Assembly: GCA_003576905.1 (NCBI GenBank)
Contig: QEVG01000015.1
Coordinates: forward strand, 28,542-92,541
From: Planctomycetota bacterium
Lineage (GTDB): Bacteria; Planctomycetota; Phycisphaerae; UBA1845; UTPLA1
Reading direction: 5' to 3'
Length of the DNA: 64,000 nt
Below, one piece after another: positions 1 through 9,211 of the stretch. Both the position numbers and the translations under genes were made by a program. How positions within the stretch are numbered: the stretch's first letter is position 1; every line of letters begins with the position of its first letter. Under the pieces are notes generated by a model that saw only the letters and a list, made by a program, of their open reading frames with translations, was not told the DNA's origin and did no database searches.

Positions 1-840
1 CGAATCATCGACAACTCGCGCGTCCTCGTGAATCTTGAGACCCTCGGTTTCTCGATTGAGATGCTCAAGGGCTTCCGAACGCAGCTCCAGCACCCGCACG
101 GGCTCGTTCTCGTGACGGGACCGACCGGGAGCGGAAAGAGCACGACGCTGTACGCGGCGCTCGCGGAGATCAACTCGCCGCAGCGCAACGTGTGCACGGT
201 TGAGGACCCGATCGAATACAACCTGCGGAAGATCAACCAGTTTCAGGTGAACGAGAAGATCGGACTGAAGTTCGCCACGGTTCTCCGCGCGCTGCTGCGC
301 CAGGACCCGGACGTCATCATGGTCGGCGAGGTCCGAGACGAGGACACGGCGCGCACCGCCGTGCAGGCCGCCCTCACGGGGCACATGGTGCTCTCGACCC
401 TGCACACAAACGACGCCATTTCCGCAGTGACGCGTTTGCACAACATCGGCGTCGAGAGCTACCTCATCAGCGCCGCGCTGGACGCGGTGCTTGCCCAGCG
501 GCTGGTCCGCAAGATATGCCCGCACTGCAAGGAGCCGGTCGAGCCGACCCCGGCGATCCGGCATGCGCTTCAGCGGGCCGGCCTGGAGGCCGCGGAGCTG
601 ATGGCCGGCCAGGGTTGCGCCAAATGTCATGGCACCGGCTACAGCGGGCGCATCGGCATCTACGAGCTGTTCGTCCCGGATGACGAATTCCGGCAGGCGA
701 TTACGGATGGCGCGACGCTTCAGGATCTGCGCCGCCTGTCGGCTGAAAGGAAGATTCCCACGCTTTATGACGACGGCATGGCCAAGGCCAAGGCGGGCAT
801 AACCACCGTCGAGGAGGTGTTCCGTGTTTGCGCCGCATGA
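1..840 (+). CDS. pilB: Type IV pilus extension ATPase PilB, C-terminal part (5' end outside window)
   Basis: PilB is the hexameric cytoplasmic ATPase that drives pilus assembly at the inner membrane. The frame is open from base 1 (the translation runs straight into the first GTG at 28), so the N-terminal domain lies off the window and 279 residues remain. Counting from the GTG at 28, I see Walker A GPTGSGKS (31-38), the Walker B stretch RQDPDVIMVGEVRD (91-104), the His box TGHMVLSTLHT (117-127) and a tetracysteine zinc site (C164, C167, C197, C200). That zinc site is typical of PilB/GspE extension ATPases and absent from PilT. Its stop overlaps the next ATPase gene by 17 bases, so the two are translationally coupled. 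GspE of a type II secretion system is the alternative, but the adjacent pilT favours pili. Confidence 0.93.
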   Translation, partial: RIIDNSRVLVNLETLGFSIEMLKGFRTQLQHPHGLVLVTGPTGSGKSTTLYAALAEINSPQRNVCTVEDPIEYNLRKINQFQVNEKIGLKFATVLRALLRQDPDVIMVGEVRDEDTARTAVQAALTGHMVLSTLHTNDAISAVTRLHNIGVESYLISAALDAVLAQRLVRKICPHCKEPVEPTPAIRHALQRAGLEAAELMAGQGCAKCHGTGYSGRIGIYELFVPDDEFRQAITDGATLQDLRRLSAERKIPTLYDDGMAKAKAGITTVEEVFRVCAA

Positions 841-2077
841 GCATGCACATTTTCCGGCAAGCGGGTCCCACGCGGGGGCGGACGTCGCGCCGGCGGCGAT
901 TATTCATACGCATATCGGCCCGGCGGACGGCACGCTGGTGTCCGGTCTGCTTAAGAAGTCGGCGGCCGAGAAGGCCAGCGACCTGCTTCTTGTGGCCGGC
1001 TCGCCGCCGACGTATTTCGCCGGCGGCCGTTGGCGGTCGCTCGGTGAGGCGCCCATGGACCGGGACGTCCTGCGGCAGAGCCTGGTGAGCCTGCTCAGTG
1101 AGGAACAGAAGGTCCGTCTCGACGAACACCGCGATCTGGATTTCGCGCTGGATATTGCGGAGTGCGGCCGCTTTCGCGTGAACCTGCACTTTCAGCGGGG
1201 GACGCTTGCGGCGGCGTTTCGGGCCATTCCCACGAACATTCCGAGCTTCGAGTCGCTCAACCTGCCGCCGCAGGTGCTTTCCTTCGCGGACTTTCCGAAC
1301 GGGCTCGTGCTCGTCACAGGCGGGACAGGGCAGGGCAAGAGCACGACCATGGCGACGATGATCGACCACATCAACCGCACGCGGGCGGCGCACATCATCA
1401 CGATTGAGGACCCGGTCGAGTTTGCCCTGACGAGCCGAAAGAGCCTGATCGAGCAGCGCGAAATCGGCGAGGACAGCCCGTCGTTCGCGTCTGCGCTGCG
1501 CCACGTGCTGCGCCAGCGGCCGGACGTGATCGTGGTCGGCGAGTTGCGCGACCTGGAGACGATTTCCACGGCGATCACGGCGGCCGAGACGGGACACCTG
1601 GTCATCGGCAGCCTTCATACTTCCAGCGCGGCGCAGACGCTGGCCCGCGTGATCGATGTCTTCCCGCCGGTGCAGCAGCCACAGATACGCGTGCAGCTTG
1701 CGGCATCGCTCCGAGCAATCGTCTGCCAGACGCTGGTGCGCGATGCCGCGAACGAGACACTTACGCCCGCGACGGAAATCCTGGTCGCGACGTCGGCGGT
1801 GCGCCGCGCCCTGCGGGAGAACGAGACGCACCTGATCTACTCGATGATTGAGACGGGCCGCAACCTCGGCATGCACACGCTGGAACAGTCCTTGGCGGAA
1901 CTGGTCCGCGCCGGGCGGATCGACACCGACGAGGCCCTGGCGGCGACGACCGATCGTCCGCGCCTTGCCCGGCTGCTCGGCGTACAGGATCGCATCGACG
2001 ACTCCCTGACGTCGGCACTTATTCGCGGGGGCGATACGCCGGTCGATATTCCGTGGGCCGATTCGCCGCGGAAGTAA
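824..2077 (+). CDS. pilT: Type IV pilus retraction ATPase PilT
   Basis: PilT depolymerises the pilus fibre and powers twitching and retraction. The 417-residue product has Walker A GGTGQGKS (about 166-173), Walker B VIVVGELRD (about 235-243), the His box TGHLVIGSLHT and the PilT signature region PATEILVATSAVRRALRE. It lacks the zinc tetracysteine of PilB, as expected. I chose the GTG at 824 because GAGGAGG lies six bases upstream (811-817), inside the end of pilB. The first ~40 residues are a His/Ala-rich extension not seen in typical ~345-residue PilT, so a later start remains possible, although none has an equally good ribosome site. pilC follows after 59 bases, which suggests one operon. 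Confidence 0.92.
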   Translation: MFAPHEHAHFPASGSHAGADVAPAAIIHTHIGPADGTLVSGLLKKSAAEKASDLLLVAGSPPTYFAGGRWRSLGEAPMDRDVLRQSLVSLLSEEQKVRLDEHRDLDFALDIAECGRFRVNLHFQRGTLAAAFRAIPTNIPSFESLNLPPQVLSFADFPNGLVLVTGGTGQGKSTTMATMIDHINRTRAAHIITIEDPVEFALTSRKSLIEQREIGEDSPSFASALRHVLRQRPDVIVVGELRDLETISTAITAAETGHLVIGSLHTSSAAQTLARVIDVFPPVQQPQIRVQLAASLRAIVCQTLVRDAANETLTPATEILVATSAVRRALRENETHLIYSMIETGRNLGMHTLEQSLAELVRAGRIDTDEALAATTDRPRLARLLGVQDRIDDSLTSALIRGGDTPVDIPWADSPRK

Positions 2078-2136
2078 AGGTCGCGTTCAGCCGTGCGGAT
2101 GCTCGATGACCCGCGCCGGATTCGAAAGGGTATGTC

Positions 2137-3384
2137 ATGGCCGCGTTTACGTATGTCGCGCGCGATCACTCGGGTAAGCTCGTCGAGGGCGACGTCACCG
2201 CCGCCTCGCCGGCCGACGCCGCGCGAATGATCCGTAATGAAGGGCGGTTCGTGGTCAGGATCGCGCCGAAGGGCCGCGCGGGCGCGAAGGCCGCCGCAAA
2301 GTCCCCGGCCGGGCCGGCGGCAGCGAAGGCATCACCGGGCACAAGCAAGAAGTACCGCTCCGACGATGTCATTTTCTTCACCAACCAGCTTGCCGTCATG
2401 ATTGAGACGGGCGTTTCGATGTCTGAGGCACTGGAGGCCTGCCGGCACGATGGGAACTCGCCGAGATTCGCCGAGGCTCTTGATGACATTATTCAGCGGG
2501 TAGAGGGCGGTTCGGAGTTTTCGGCCGCCCTTGCCGAGCATCCCAAGGTCTTTCCCGTGCTTTATGTCAGCCTGATCCGGGCGTCCGAAGCCTCGGGCAT
2601 GATGGCGCCGATCCTCCGTCGTCTGGCCGAGCATCTGACCGCCCAGCGCGACATGAAGAAGAAGATCAAGGGCGCGGTGACCTATCCCATCGTGATGTTT
2701 GTCTTCGCAATCGGCGTGACCATCTTCCTGCTCACGTTCGTGCTGCCGAAGTTCACAGCCATCTACGCCGGTCGCGAGGACAAGCTGCCCGTGGCGACGC
2801 GCACGCTGCTGGGCTTCACCGATCTCCTCATGGCGTACGGGCTCTATGTGCTGGGCGTGCTGCTTGCCGGATTGGGGGGGCTTTTCTATTACCTGCGCAC
2901 GCCGCAGGGACGCTTGGTGTTTGAAAACATCAAGCTGAAGACTCCGCTTCTGGGCCGGATGTATCACAAGGCGTACCTGGCCCGCAGTCTGCGCACGCTC
3001 GGGACGATGATTCAGTCCGGCGTCTCCATGCTCGACAGCGTGCGGCTTACCTCCGGAGTCTGCGGAAGTCGGCAGTATGAGGCGATGTGGACACAGGTGG
3101 GGGAGCGCCTGGAAACGGGAAAGCAGTTATCCGAGGCCCTGTCCGACTATCCCTGCGTGCCGCGTGCGGTAAACAAGATGCTCTCAGCCGGAGAACGAAG
3201 CGGCCAGCTTGGTCCGGTCATGGAGCGGGTGGCGATCTTCTGCGAGACGGAATTGAACACGGCGATCAAAACGCTGACGAGCCTCATCGAGCCCGCGATC
3301 GTGATGTTTCTCGGCGTGGTGGTGGGTGGCCTGGTGCTGGCCCTCCTGCTGCCGATCTTCACGATCTCGAAAGCGATGCATTAG
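2137..3384 (+). CDS. pilC: Type IV pilus inner-membrane platform protein PilC
   Basis: PilC/GspF is the polytopic platform on which PilB and PilT act. The 415-residue protein has the family's normal length and architecture: a short N-terminal beta region (AFTYVARDHSGKLVEGDVTA), an Ala/Lys-rich linker at about 46-68, then two copies of the T2SSF domain. Hydrophobic segments are visible at about 184-206, 232-255 and 390-412; the last ends in EPAIVMFLGVVVGGLVLALL, a family hallmark. The ATG at 2137 has AAGGG a few bases upstream. No pilin, pilM-Q or prepilin peptidase gene is visible to the right, so the rest of the system must lie to the left or elsewhere. Confidence 0.92.
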   Translation: MAAFTYVARDHSGKLVEGDVTAASPADAARMIRNEGRFVVRIAPKGRAGAKAAAKSPAGPAAAKASPGTSKKYRSDDVIFFTNQLAVMIETGVSMSEALEACRHDGNSPRFAEALDDIIQRVEGGSEFSAALAEHPKVFPVLYVSLIRASEASGMMAPILRRLAEHLTAQRDMKKKIKGAVTYPIVMFVFAIGVTIFLLTFVLPKFTAIYAGREDKLPVATRTLLGFTDLLMAYGLYVLGVLLAGLGGLFYYLRTPQGRLVFENIKLKTPLLGRMYHKAYLARSLRTLGTMIQSGVSMLDSVRLTSGVCGSRQYEAMWTQVGERLETGKQLSEALSDYPCVPRAVNKMLSAGERSGQLGPVMERVAIFCETELNTAIKTLTSLIEPAIVMFLGVVVGGLVLALLLPIFTISKAMH

Positions 3385-3396
3385 CACGGGTCTAAT

Positions 3397-3416
3397 CGGC
3401 CGCGTCGCTTCGGCCG
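3397..3416. terminator. Possible hairpin between convergent genes
   Basis: Two copies of CGGCCG separated by eight bases can form a six-pair GC stem in the 45-base gap between the convergent pilC and the minus-strand exoprotein gene. There is no T-run on either side, so a Rho-independent terminator is only weakly supported. Confidence 0.3.
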
Positions 3417-3429
3417 GACAATCCGCCGG

Positions 3430-5976
3430 CTACTGAAACATTGCCTCGACGAAGGCTGCGACGTCACCTTCCAGTGTGCCGGTTTCGAAGTCGGCGCACA
3501 CGGGCTCCTCGTCGAGCGACACGCTCAGCTCGTCCATGCCCAGTTTCGCGCGCACAAACCCGGCGATGTCCAGCCCGTCGACGATGCCGTCTTTGTTGAC
3601 GTCTCCGAGCAGCAGACATGCCCGGGCGTCGATCGTGTAGATTCCGCGGCCGTGCGTCGCGGCGAGAAGCGTCTCCGACCCGTGCATGAAGACGAGCTCA
3701 TCGACGCTGACGGCGGAGGGTCCGGTGTGGGTCGTGGTCCAGGCGACATCGGCTCCGCCGGCCGCACGGGCGTTTTCCGTGGCAAAGATGCCGACCTCGG
3801 TGCCCACGTACAGCCAGGCCGGCTTTTTCGGATGACGGGCGATCCCGCGGATGGGGGCGCTCGGCAGGCCGGTCGCCCCGGCGCCGGTCACATCCTGCCA
3901 CGTCGCGCCGCCGTCGGTGGTTCGCCAGAGGTTGTTTCCGGCGAAGCCCCCGAGCGCGACATAAACGACGTTCGCGTCGTCGCGATCGATCACGATCCGG
4001 GTGACGTAGCGATTGGGCAGAGGGTTCGCCGAGCCGTTGTCGTCGACGGCAATCCAGGAAGGCGAGACGGCGAGCCCGTTCTCGGTGCGATGAATCTCGC
4101 CGTTGTTCTGGGCGATCCAGATGACGTCGGAGTTGCCCTCGGCGACGGCGATGGCGCTGATGTAGTCGGTACCGGTTGGGCGAATCTGCTGCCAGGTGAG
4201 CAATACGACGCCGGCGCGGGCATTGGGGCAGCGCCAGAGCCGCGCGCCGCCGGCCAGCATGCGCTGCGGGTTATTCGGATCGAGAATGAACGGCGCGATG
4301 AAGTTGGCGCTCACGCCGGCGTCGGCGAGCCCGTTCGTGATGTACGAGGCCGACGCTCCGCCGTTGGAAGAGCGGTGGATGTTGAGTGTGATGTATTCGC
4401 CATAGGTGTAATTCGGGTTGAGCCAGTCAATGGCGCAGAAACCGCCGTCGCCGCCGAAGGTGAGGTTGGCCGTGTCCGATCCGGCCACCAGGCGGAGCGT
4501 TCCGTTGTCTTGTGTCCCGCCGATGATCTTGCCGGTTGGGCCGTCACCGGCCGCTCCGTAGAACTGCGTCGTGCGGTACTCGGTGTCAAGGTTTTGCCAC
4601 CCGCCTGACGTGGATGCCGCGTAGATGTCGTCCGTCTTCCAGACGCCTCCGTCGGTGCAGACATAGACGCGCCGATTGCCGGACCCGTCGAAGCCGGGGT
4701 CGCCGACGATCGCGTGAAGATCGACGTGCGGCTGAACGGTCATGATGTAGCCGTCGGAAATCTGGGTGAATGTCTGCCCGCCGTCGAGGGATCGGACGAA
4801 GTTGTATCCTCCGGTCACGAGCAGGTCGGGGTTGGTCGGATCGACCCACAACGGGTTTGCGTACCAGCTCACGCCGGTGTGAAAACTCCCGGCTGTCTGA
4901 ATCGCGTAGCTCTGTCCGCCGTCGATGGATTTCCAGATCTTGCCGTCACCCGCATTGGAGGCGTACACGATGTTCGGGCTGCTCGGGGCGTAGGCCAGCT
5001 CGAGCCGCGCGCCGAATCCCTGGACGCCGGAGAGTCCGGTGGACACGGTCCAGCTGAATCCGCTGCTTTGCGAGTACACGGCGCGGTGGACCCAATCGCC
5101 GACACCGCCGTCCCAGTCCAGAACGTGGGCCACGGCCCTGGTTCCGTCGGTCGGGTCGAAGGCCACGTAGAAAGAGCCCTGTGCGGGCCGTCTCTGGAGC
5201 CAGCTTCCTCCACCGTTCGTCGAGCGATAGATGCCGCCGTACCGGCGTGCCGCAAGAATGAGGTTCGAGTCGACCGGCGACACCGCGATCCGGCAAACGT
5301 TGTCCCACGATGCCGTCGACGAAAGCTGCGTCCAGGTGTAACCGTTGTCGACGGACTTGAAGATTCCATCCCCCTCAATGGCGTCGCCGTTGAAGAATCC
5401 CTCGCCCGTACCTGCATAGATGGTTGTCGGTACCTGTGGATCGCGCGTCAGGCAGCAGATGGCGAGGTTCTTCATGTCGTCGGCCGCGGGGGTCCAGGTG
5501 GCGCCGCCGTCGGTGGAGCGCCAGATGCCGCCGCTGACCGCCCCGGCAAGGAGATGATTCGGGTCGTTGGGGTCGATGAGGATGGACCGGGAACGCCCGC
5601 CGACGTTGCGCGGCCCGCGTTCAATCCACTCGGCCGGGTCGAGGCCGGCGAAGCGGGTCGCTCCGCGCTGCGCGACCTGGCCGAGGATCTCGAGCCGCTG
5701 CGCCATCGCAGCACGCAGAGAGCCGGGCTTGATCTCGCCGTTCTCGTCGGCCCAGGTCTTTCGGCGCCAGCGGCGTGCCTCATCCGGGTTTACCGCTCGG
5801 GGCAGCGCGACGGGCTTGTTTCGAACCGCGGCGTCCAGCGAGGATGTCTCTCCATGTGGACGGATGTCGGAGCGCGAAAGGCCCGCCGGGTGAGCCAGCC
5901 AGACGACACTCCAACCCATCGCCACCAGGGCCACGGCCGAAAGGAGACGATTCAAGGGAAACTCCCACCCCGCCAT
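3430..5976 (-). CDS. Secreted Asp-box (BNR/sortilin-like) beta-propeller protein with dockerin-like C-terminus
   Basis: The 848-residue product begins with a hydrophobic segment (RLLSAVALVAMGWSVVWLA, about 9-27) consistent with a signal peptide or membrane anchor. Through most of its length it carries repeated Asp-box motifs of the S-x-D-G-G-x-x-W type, for example IWRSTDGGATW, IYRSTNGGGSW, IWKSIDGGQSY and LWRTTDGGATW. These build the seven- or ten-bladed propellers of sortilin/VPS10 and BNR glycosidase families. Near the C-terminus the stretch GDVNKDGIVDGLDIAGF is a calcium-loop/EF-hand repeat like those in dockerins and planctomycete exoproteins. No catalytic glycosidase residues could be assigned, so I call only the fold. 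It is an isolated gene, convergent with pilC. Confidence 0.8.
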   Translation of the reverse strand: MAGWEFPLNRLLSAVALVAMGWSVVWLAHPAGLSRSDIRPHGETSSLDAAVRNKPVALPRAVNPDEARRWRRKTWADENGEIKPGSLRAAMAQRLEILGQVAQRGATRFAGLDPAEWIERGPRNVGGRSRSILIDPNDPNHLLAGAVSGGIWRSTDGGATWTPAADDMKNLAICCLTRDPQVPTTIYAGTGEGFFNGDAIEGDGIFKSVDNGYTWTQLSSTASWDNVCRIAVSPVDSNLILAARRYGGIYRSTNGGGSWLQRRPAQGSFYVAFDPTDGTRAVAHVLDWDGGVGDWVHRAVYSQSSGFSWTVSTGLSGVQGFGARLELAYAPSSPNIVYASNAGDGKIWKSIDGGQSYAIQTAGSFHTGVSWYANPLWVDPTNPDLLVTGGYNFVRSLDGGQTFTQISDGYIMTVQPHVDLHAIVGDPGFDGSGNRRVYVCTDGGVWKTDDIYAASTSGGWQNLDTEYRTTQFYGAAGDGPTGKIIGGTQDNGTLRLVAGSDTANLTFGGDGGFCAIDWLNPNYTYGEYITLNIHRSSNGGASASYITNGLADAGVSANFIAPFILDPNNPQRMLAGGARLWRCPNARAGVVLLTWQQIRPTGTDYISAIAVAEGNSDVIWIAQNNGEIHRTENGLAVSPSWIAVDDNGSANPLPNRYVTRIVIDRDDANVVYVALGGFAGNNLWRTTDGGATWQDVTGAGATGLPSAPIRGIARHPKKPAWLYVGTEVGIFATENARAAGGADVAWTTTHTGPSAVSVDELVFMHGSETLLAATHGRGIYTIDARACLLLGDVNKDGIVDGLDIAGFVRAKLGMDELSVSLDEEPVCADFETGTLEGDVAAFVEAMFQ

Positions 5977-6066
5977 CGCGCGGAAAAAAAGGCTCTCGCG
6001 ATATTATATCAGATCGATGCCTCGGAGTGTCTTCGGTCGCACCAACGCGAAGGCCCGCGAACGCCG

Positions 6067-7026
6067 TTACGGGCGGACCGCCGCCCCGCCGCCCCGTGCC
6101 ATCTGGTCCCGGAAGTACTCCACCGTATGGGCAAAACCGTCACGCCAGGGTGTCGTCGGGTTCCAGCCGAGGAGCGTTCGCGCCCGGGTCAGATCGGGCC
6201 GGCGGCGCTCGGGATCGTTGACGGGGCGGTCCACGAAGACAATTTCGCTCTTCGAGCCGATCAGGCGGATGACCTCGCGGGCGGCATCGAGGACGGTGAT
6301 TTCGTCGTCGTTGCCGATGTTGATCGGCTCATGAAAGTCGCTGTCCGCGGTGCGCAGAATCGCCTCGACGAGATCGTCGACGTAACAGAAGGAACGCGTC
6401 TGGGAGCCATCGCCGTGTATAGTGATCGGCGCGCCCGACAGGGCCTGATTGATGAAGTTGGGAAGCGCGCGTCCGTCATTGGCCCTCATGCGCGGGCCGT
6501 ACGTATTGAAGATGCGCACGATCCGCGTCGCGACTCCGAAGTTCCGATGATAGGCGCTGGTCATGGCCTCGGCGAAACGCTTGCCCTCGTCGTATGGCGC
6601 GCGGGGACCGATCGGATTGACGTTTCCGCGATAGGTCTCCTTCTGCGGGTGCTCCAGCGGATCGCCGTAGCATTCGCTGGTCGATGCCTGAAGGTAAAGT
6701 GCGCTCTTGTCGCGGGCCAGGTCGAGCAGGTTCTTCACGCCGACGCTGCACGTCAGCATGATTTCGATCGCCTTCTCGTGAAAATCCACGGGAGATGCCG
6801 GGCAGGCCATGTTGAAAATGCGGTCGATCGGGCCGTCAATTGTCAGCGGATGCGCGATGTCCTGGCGGAGGAGCGTCAGGCGGGGGTTTCGCGAAAGGTC
6901 GGTGGCGTTGGCCTCGCTGCCGGTGACAAGGCTGTCGACGGCAATGACCTCGTGGCCGGCGTCGAGCAGGCGTGTGCAGAGGTGATAGCCGATGAAGCCG
7001 GCGCCGCCGGGCACGAGGATACGCAT
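6067..7026 (-). CDS. UDP-glucuronate decarboxylase (UXS-type NAD-dependent sugar epimerase family)
   Basis: This is an extended short-chain dehydrogenase that would convert UDP-glucuronate to UDP-xylose for surface glycans. The 319-residue protein has the Rossmann motif GGAGFIG (7-13), the STSE catalytic Ser/Thr region (116-119) and the YxxxK pair Y145/K149 (sequence PYDEGKR). The stretch QASTSECYGDPLEHPQ and the later RVVRIFNTYGPRM-like block (here RIVRIFNTYGPRM) are characteristic of UXS enzymes rather than GalE or dTDP-glucose dehydratases. Length matches single-domain bacterial UXS. Exact substrate is inferred from family resemblance. It lies 46 bases downstream of fliN with a GC hairpin (7047-7070) in the gap. 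Confidence 0.82.
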   Translation of the reverse strand: MRILVPGGAGFIGYHLCTRLLDAGHEVIAVDSLVTGSEANATDLSRNPRLTLLRQDIAHPLTIDGPIDRIFNMACPASPVDFHEKAIEIMLTCSVGVKNLLDLARDKSALYLQASTSECYGDPLEHPQKETYRGNVNPIGPRAPYDEGKRFAEAMTSAYHRNFGVATRIVRIFNTYGPRMRANDGRALPNFINQALSGAPITIHGDGSQTRSFCYVDDLVEAILRTADSDFHEPINIGNDDEITVLDAAREVIRLIGSKSEIVFVDRPVNDPERRRPDLTRARTLLGWNPTTPWRDGFAHTVEYFRDQMARGGGAAVRP

Positions 7027-7072
7027 TTGGTCATTGCTCAGTGGGGGGCCCCTTGTTGCGATTAGGGGCCGC

Positions 7073-7516
7073 CTAGCCCATGATCGACTCGATCCGTGCC
7101 CGCACGTCTCGCAGCCGGGTGACGCGCAGGCCGAAATGGTCGTTGGCTCGTACCGCGACGCCTTCGCCGATCTGGCGGTTTCCGACCATCAAATCGAGAT
7201 CGGAGTCCACGGTACGCTCGAACTCCAGAATCGTACCCGGGCATATCTTGAGAATCTCGTTCAGGCGCATGGGACGCTCCGCGAGACGCACGTGGACCGG
7301 GACCTTGAGCATCAAGACGCGCTGAAGTCGCTCGGGGACCGCGTTCGACACCGGCCCGGCGCTGCGGGCTTGTGAAGGAGGGCCGACTGGGGCCGCCGTC
7401 ATGGTCGCGGCCGAGGCGGAGTCCATTGTCCTGAACCGTCCGACATCCGAGGCAAGCGAGGACACGGCGTCCTGGGCCTCGTTGATGACGGCGTCGATTT
7501 CTTCCTTTGAGAACAT
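7073..7516 (-). CDS. fliN: Flagellar motor switch protein FliN (SpoA domain)
   Basis: FliN forms the lower C-ring of the flagellar motor and binds CheY-P and the export apparatus. The 147-residue product has an Ala/Pro-rich N-terminal half and a clear SpoA/surface-presentation domain at about 65-140: MLKVPVHVRLAERPMRLNEI, then PGTILEFERTVDSDLDLMVG, then GEGVAVRANDHFGLRVT. Length and layout match FliN rather than the larger FliM. No other flagellar gene is next to it: fabF lies upstream and a sugar-nucleotide gene downstream. No good Shine-Dalgarno sequence precedes the ATG at 7516. YscQ/HrcQ-type secretion proteins are homologous, but the short length favours FliN. Confidence 0.82.
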   Translation of the reverse strand: MFSKEEIDAVINEAQDAVSSLASDVGRFRTMDSASAATMTAAPVGPPSQARSAGPVSNAVPERLQRVLMLKVPVHVRLAERPMRLNEILKICPGTILEFERTVDSDLDLMVGNRQIGEGVAVRANDHFGLRVTRLRDVRARIESIMG

Positions 7517-7651
7517 ATCGCGTGGTCAGTTTGCTTTCTTCGCCGGCCTGCCCGCGCCGTCCGGGCATCGCGGCGCGCAGCATAAGCCTGTGCATCATAT
7601 CGGCCCCCGGTGGGTCAAACTTGAAGTTACAAGCATTTGCCGGACGGACAA

Positions 7652-8896
7652 TTACGGCAGTTTGCCGACCACGATGCAGGCATTGTGGCCGCCGAACCCG
7701 AAGGAATTGCTGATAGCCATGTTGACCTTGGCGTCCTGGGGCACCAGGGGGGTGTAGTTCAAGTCGCACCCCTCGCCGGGGTTTTCGAGGTTGATCGTCG
7801 GTGAGATCACGCCGCCGCGGATGGCCATAACGGTCGCGATCAACTCCACGCCGCCGCTCGCGCCGAGGAGATGCCCGATGGAGCTCTTCGTGCTGCTGAC
7901 GCGGAGCTTTCGCGCGTGATCTCCGAAGACGGACTTGATCGCCATGGTCTCGGCCACGTCACCGAGCGGCGTGCCGGTGCCGTGCGCGTTGACGTAGTCG
8001 ATCTGGTCCGGCGAGATGCCGGCGTCCCGAAGGGCATACGTCATTGCGGCCGCACCGCCCCGGCCGCATTCGTCGGGTTGGGTGATGTGGTTGGCGTCGG
8101 CGCTCATGCCAAAGCCGAGCACCTCGCAGTAGATCCGTGCGCCGCGTTTGCGGGCGTGCTCAAGCTCTTCGAAGACGAACATGCCCGCGCCCTCGCCCAT
8201 GACGAAGCCGTCGCGGTCGCGGTCAAAGGGGCGGGACGCCCGGGCCGGCTCGTCGTTGCGCTCGGACAGGGCCTTCATGGAGGCAAAGGCGGCCAGTCCG
8301 AGGGGTGTCAGCGCCGCCTCGGCGCCGCCGGTGATCATGATGTCGGCTTCGCCGCGGCGGATGGAGTGCAGTGCATCGCCCATGGCATTAGTGGCCGAGG
8401 CGCAGGCCGTCGCGACCGCCGTGTTCGGGCCCTTGGCGCCGAACAGGATGGAGACGTTTCCACTCGCTGCGTTGACCATCAGCTTGGGGATGGTGAAGGC
8501 GGAGACCTTGGAAGGGCCTTTTTCGAGCAGGCGGAGATGCTGTTCCTCCAGCTCGGTCAGGCCGCCGATGCCGGAGCCGGTGATGACGCCGAGCTTGATC
8601 GGGTCAAATTTTCCGATCTCGAGTCCGCTGTCCTTGAACGCGAAGGTTGCCGAGACGACCGCCATCTGGGTGAAGCGGTCCATCCGCTTGATTTCCTTGC
8701 GGTCGATGAACTGGGCGGGGTCGAATTCGCGGCACTCTCCGCCGAACCGCACGTCGAATTGCGTCGCGTCGAAGCGCTGGATGGGCGCCACGCCGCTCTC
8801 CGCGGCGAGAAGACGCTCCCAAAATTGATCAACGGAGTTCCCCAGGGGGCTAACGAGCCCCATTCCGGTGATGACGACGCGGCGGCGGCTGGACAT
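7652..8896 (-). CDS. fabF: 3-oxoacyl-[acyl-carrier-protein] synthase II FabF
   Basis: FabF performs the elongating Claisen condensation of malonyl-ACP with acyl-ACP in fatty-acid synthesis. From the ATG at 8896 the protein is 414 residues. It shows the nucleophile Cys165 in TACASATNAMGDAL, then the two catalytic His motifs NAHGTGTPLGD and KSSIGHLLGASGG, plus the GFGGHNA C-terminal signature. An in-frame ATG five codons upstream (8911) is possible, but GAGG lies 9 bases before 8896, within those codons, so the shorter start is preferred. It is the last gene of the rpmF-plsX-fab operon and follows acpP after about 50 bases. Confidence 0.95.
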   Translation of the reverse strand: MSSRRRVVITGMGLVSPLGNSVDQFWERLLAAESGVAPIQRFDATQFDVRFGGECREFDPAQFIDRKEIKRMDRFTQMAVVSATFAFKDSGLEIGKFDPIKLGVITGSGIGGLTELEEQHLRLLEKGPSKVSAFTIPKLMVNAASGNVSILFGAKGPNTAVATACASATNAMGDALHSIRRGEADIMITGGAEAALTPLGLAAFASMKALSERNDEPARASRPFDRDRDGFVMGEGAGMFVFEELEHARKRGARIYCEVLGFGMSADANHITQPDECGRGGAAAMTYALRDAGISPDQIDYVNAHGTGTPLGDVAETMAIKSVFGDHARKLRVSSTKSSIGHLLGASGGVELIATVMAIRGGVISPTINLENPGEGCDLNYTPLVPQDAKVNMAISNSFGFGGHNACIVVGKLP

Positions 8897-8947
8897 CGTT
8901 TCAGACCTCATCTGGCGGGATTCGGACCGGTCCTCGCGGAACCGTGG

Positions 8948-9211
8948 TCATTCCTTCTTCTGTCCCTGGGCCTTGACGATATAGTCAACCGCGTGGCCGA
9001 CGGTCTGAATTTTTTCGGCTTCCTCATCGGGGATGGAAAGCTCGAATTCATCTTCGAACTCCATCACCAGTTCGACCGTGTCCAGCGAGTCGGCGTTCAG
9101 GTCGTTGACGAACGAGGTCTCCATGTTGATCTCGGCCTTGTCAACGCCCATCTGCTCACTGACGATCTTGACTACCTTTTCCTTGACTTCTTCGGGGGAT
9201 ATCGCCACCAC
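8948..9211 (-). CDS. acpP: Acyl carrier protein
   Basis: AcpP carries the growing fatty-acyl chain on a 4'-phosphopantetheine arm. The 87-residue acidic protein has the modification site Ser42 in [12 protein letters not shown] and the following helix [18 protein letters not shown], both near-invariant in bacterial ACPs. The length is slightly above the usual ~78 because of a short charged tail (VKAQGQKKE). It sits between fabG and fabF, the standard arrangement of this operon. Confidence 0.96.
   Translation of the reverse strand: MVAISPEEVKEKVVKIVSEQMGVDKAEINMETSFVNDLNADSLDTVELVMEFEDEFELSIPDEEAEKIQTVGHAVDYIVKAQGQKKE

Noticed and set aside
701..1876. Long open frame antisense to pilB/pilT
   Set aside because: Arg-rich translation without motifs or ribosome site; it lies wholly opposite two well-supported ATPase genes, a common effect of high GC content.
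7047..7070. Hairpin GGCCCCT/AGGGGCC between fliN and the UXS gene as a terminator
   Set aside because: It has no T-run on the transcribed strand and lies within a 46-base gap of codirectional genes; recorded only as a possible structure.
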